A stretch of DNA of 64,000 nucleotides from Gammaproteobacteria bacterium 50_400_T64 (lineage in GTDB: Bacteria; Pseudomonadota; Gammaproteobacteria; Pseudomonadales; Porticoccaceae), in NCBI GenBank assembly GCA_002162755.1, contig MAAS01000031.1:118912-182911 (forward strand). Reading direction: 5' to 3'. The notes beneath the pieces are model-generated. The model made no database searches, had not been told where the DNA came from, and saw only the letters and a program-made list of their open reading frames with translations. This document shows, one piece after another, positions 61,874-64,000 of this stretch. The translations under genes and the position numbers were made by a program. The stretch's first letter is position 1. Each line of letters opens with the position of its first letter.

Positions 61874-63181
61874 TTATGTATCGAGGCTTTCCAAGCGGAT
61901 TCTCACAACAGAGCCACTCACCGATGCCAGGCCTTCAATTTCTGCAACGGCATCGAGCAGGTTCTGCTCGCGGGTGGTGTTGGTGAGCATAATCAAGGGC
62001 ACATCGGTCGCCCCGGCGGGTGGCTCTTTCTGAATAATAGCTTCAATGCTGATACCGCGCTGGCTCATAATCTGCGCCACGCTCGATAAAACACCGGGCT
62101 GATCGAGCACCGAGGCACGCAAGTAATACGCGCTTTCAATATCGGCAATACCAAGCACACCGGGGTCAACAATGGTGTCACTGGCGAAACCCAGAGCGGG
62201 TACGCGGTTTTCAGCCGCACAACCGATGCTGCGCGCCACATCGACGATATCGGCAACCACGGCGGAAGCTGTAGGTTCGGCACCAGCACCAGCACCGTAG
62301 TACAAGGTGGGGCCAACGGCATCGCCCTTGACCATCACCGCGTTCATCACGCCGTTGACCTGGGCGATTAACTGGCGCTCGGGAATCAGGGTGGGGTGAA
62401 CACGCAACTCAACACCCTCTTCGCGCTGTTTGGCAATGCCTAAATGTTTGATGCGATAACCCAGCTCTTCGGCATAAACCACGTCTTCGGGCTGAATATC
62501 AGTGATGCCTTCGGTAAAGACGGCGTCGAAACGCAGGGGCATGCCAAAGGCGATGGAGGCGAGAATCACCAGTTTGTGGGCGGCGTCTGTGCCTTCGACA
62601 TCAAAGGCGGGATCAGCTTCGGCATAACCCAGAGCCTGGGCTTCGGCCAGTACATCGGCGAAATCACGGCCTTTGTCACGCATTTCGGTGAGAATGAAAT
62701 TGCCGGTGCCATTAATAATGCCCGCCAGCCATTCGATCTTATTTGCCGACAGGCCTTCACGCAGGGCTTTAATGATGGGAATACCACCAGCGACACCGGC
62801 TTCGTAGGCGACTGTCACACCCTGCTGTTCGGCAGCGGCAAAAATCTCGTTACCGTATTCGGCAATCAGCGCTTTGTTGGCAGTGACGACATGCTTGCCG
62901 TTGGCGATGGCCTGTAGCACCAGTTCTTTTGCCGTGGTGGTGCCGCCAATCAACTCGACAATAATGTCGACGTCGGGGCGACGGGTGAGTGCAAAAATAT
63001 CGCGTTCGACAATAACCTCAGCCGTATCGCAGTTAGCATTATCGCGACGAGCACCGACCACGGACACCTTAATTTCACAGCCCGCGCGCGCATTGATCTG
63101 CGCCCCGTTGCGAGCCAACACATTGAAGGTGCCACTACCAACGGTACCCAGACCACAAATCCCAATATTGACTGACTTCAA
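61874..63181 (-). CDS. hom: Homoserine dehydrogenase
   Basis: 435 residues from a TTG start, preceded by GGGGA. NAD(P)-binding GLGTVGSGT near the N-terminus, catalytic-domain GIINGTGNFILTEM, and a C-terminal ACT domain (about 345-430, PGVLSSVAQIMSQRGISIEA) that allows feedback control by threonine. It makes homoserine from aspartate semialdehyde. No aspartokinase domain is fused. Confidence 0.95.
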   Translation of the reverse strand: MKSVNIGICGLGTVGSGTFNVLARNGAQINARAGCEIKVSVVGARRDNANCDTAEVIVERDIFALTRRPDVDIIVELIGGTTTAKELVLQAIANGKHVVTANKALIAEYGNEIFAAAEQQGVTVAYEAGVAGGIPIIKALREGLSANKIEWLAGIINGTGNFILTEMRDKGRDFADVLAEAQALGYAEADPAFDVEGTDAAHKLVILASIAFGMPLRFDAVFTEGITDIQPEDVVYAEELGYRIKHLGIAKQREEGVELRVHPTLIPERQLIAQVNGVMNAVMVKGDAVGPTLYYGAGAGAEPTASAVVADIVDVARSIGCAAENRVPALGFASDTIVDPGVLGIADIESAYYLRASVLDQPGVLSSVAQIMSQRGISIEAIIQKEPPAGATDVPLIMLTNTTREQNLLDAVAEIEGLASVSGSVVRIRLESLDT

Positions 63182-63201
63182 AGAGTCCCCCGCACGCAGA
63201 T

Positions 63202-63234
63202 AAGAAAAAAGATGGCCACCTTAAAGGCGGCCAT
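63202..63234 (-). terminator. Terminator between dsbC and hom
   Basis: On the - strand, ATGGCCGCC pairs with GGTGGCCAT around TTTAA (one mismatch), followed by CTTTTTTCTT. It ends the dsbC transcript, so hom probably has its own promoter. Confidence 0.75.
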
Positions 63235-63258
63235 GCCGACTGTCAACGGGCGACCGCA

Positions 63259-64000
63259 CTATCCACCCTTGATACCCAGCACCCTGGCTAAACCAGCTGC
63301 GGGACGATAGCCCGGTATCAAAGAGCCATCTGCCAATACGATGGCAGGTGTGCCATTGACACCCATTTGCTGACCCAGGTTGTACTGTTTTGCCACCGGG
63401 TTATCGGCACAGACATTTTGCTCGATTCCCTTACTGTTTTTCAATGCGGTCAGCGCCTGACGGGGGTTTTCAGCACACCAGGCGGAGGCGATTTTTTGGT
63501 AGGAAGCTGAACCAACACCTGCACGGGGGAAGGCCAAATAACGCACTTCGATGCCCATGGCATTCAACTCAGGCACTTCTTTATGCAGCTTTCGGCAATA
63601 ACCGCAGTCCACATCGGTAAACACATTGATAACACCTTTGACTGCTGCTTTCGGCGAGAAAATAATCATTTCATCCAGCGGAATTGTTGCCAGTAGATCT
63701 TTACGCACAGCAGTTAAAGCCTGTTCTTTAAGATTGATAAACCGGCCCTTACCCACCTGGTAAAGGTCACCATCAAAAAAGAACTCGCCATCATTGTAGA
63801 TATAGAGCAGGGGGCCATTTTCAACCTGTACCATTGAAATATCGGGAATGGGGCTAGCCACAATATCGCCATACTTAAGATCAGAGCGAGCGGAACGCAG
63901 ACTGCTCATAATCCGCGCTTTGCGCTCCTCGCCCACTTCTATCACTTTGTTACTCTGCTCCACAGCCCATAGAGGTTGAGCCACACAGCTCATTAACACG
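63259..64000 (-). CDS. dsbC: Thiol:disulfide isomerase DsbC, 5' partial
   Basis: At least 246 residues are visible and the frame is still open at the window end. The visible N-terminus (MSCVAQPLWA) is the end of a signal peptide, so the start probably lies beyond base 64000. The redox site is CGYC in VDCGYCRKLHKE, the dimerisation domain spans about 25-85, and NGTPAIVLADGSLIPGY carries the cis-Pro. It repairs wrong disulfides in periplasmic proteins. The order dsbC-hom-thrC-recJ is conserved in pseudomonads. Confidence 0.93.
   Translation of the reverse strand, partial: VLMSCVAQPLWAVEQSNKVIEVGEERKARIMSSLRSARSDLKYGDIVASPIPDISMVQVENGPLLYIYNDGEFFFDGDLYQVGKGRFINLKEQALTAVRKDLLATIPLDEMIIFSPKAAVKGVINVFTDVDCGYCRKLHKEVPELNAMGIEVRYLAFPRAGVGSASYQKIASAWCAENPRQALTALKNSKGIEQNVCADNPVAKQYNLGQQMGVNGTPAIVLADGSLIPGYRPAAGLARVLGIKGG

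Noticed and set aside
1-64000. CRISPR arrays, tRNA and rRNA genes
   Set aside because: No regularly spaced repeat array, no CCA-type cloverleaf pattern and no rRNA stretch was recognised by eye; a tRNA search program could still find one.

Overview
The window looks like a chromosomal segment of a gammaproteobacterium, most likely a marine Cellvibrionales/Spongiibacteraceae-type organism. This is inference from gene content: a dsbC-hom-thrC-recJ block, ttcA beside an ABC-F gene, a CueR-controlled SO_0444-type metal exporter, and many acyl-CoA genes. No rRNA, tRNA or CRISPR array was seen.

1-28.3 kb: a large pigment locus. The right-hand part (about 10.57-27.52 kb) is one tightly packed + strand operon with the content and order of an aryl polyene (APE) cluster: chain-length-factor-like ketosynthase, PlsC-type acyltransferase, two acyl carrier proteins (ACPs), membrane protein, acyl ligase fused to a hotdog dehydratase, glycosyltransferase, LpxL-like acyltransferase, aromatic amino acid ammonia-lyase, thioesterase, LolA-like protein, MMPL exporter, flavin-dependent halogenase-like enzyme, DUF3261 lipoprotein, ketosynthase, dehydratase, ketoreductase and ketosynthase. 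Many neighbouring genes overlap by 1-20 bases. The left-hand part (1-10.3 kb) holds a DarB-like KAS III, a BtrH-type acyltransferase-like protein, a ketosynthase-like protein without its cysteine, a complete ketosynthase, a third ACP, an ABC-2 exporter, a double-hotdog dehydratase, a phosphopantetheinyl transferase and small secreted proteins. Together this resembles the dialkylresorcinol-aryl polyene hybrids (flexirubins, arcuflavin). The product here is predicted to be a possibly halogenated aryl polyene joined to a second polyketide, placed in the cell envelope.

28.3-45.7 kb: a universal stress protein with a SulP transporter, then a lipid and acyl-CoA region: acyl-CoA synthetase, two acyl-CoA dehydrogenases, two SDRs, a family III CoA-transferase, an enoyl-CoA hydratase and a hotdog protein. 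Between them are a 2OG-Fe(II) oxygenase, a small HTH operon, a lysine-rich histone-like peptide, and an AhpD-like gene divergent from an AraC regulator.

45.7-49.3 kb: a low-density accessory patch. A decayed IS4-family element (ends about 46110 and 47310) lies next to a remnant of an IS110-type transposase, followed by a YbjN protein, a small lipoprotein and a SEC-C protein.

49.3-64 kb: core genes, mostly on the - strand: yheS-ttcA, DUF547, bioA (+), trpS, cueR with a Cu/Zn exporter behind a recognisable CueR promoter, a Nudix hydrolase, a DUF465 protein, recJ, thrC, hom, and dsbC cut by the window end. Several starts were moved from the longest open frame to the start with the best ribosome binding site; each case is stated.
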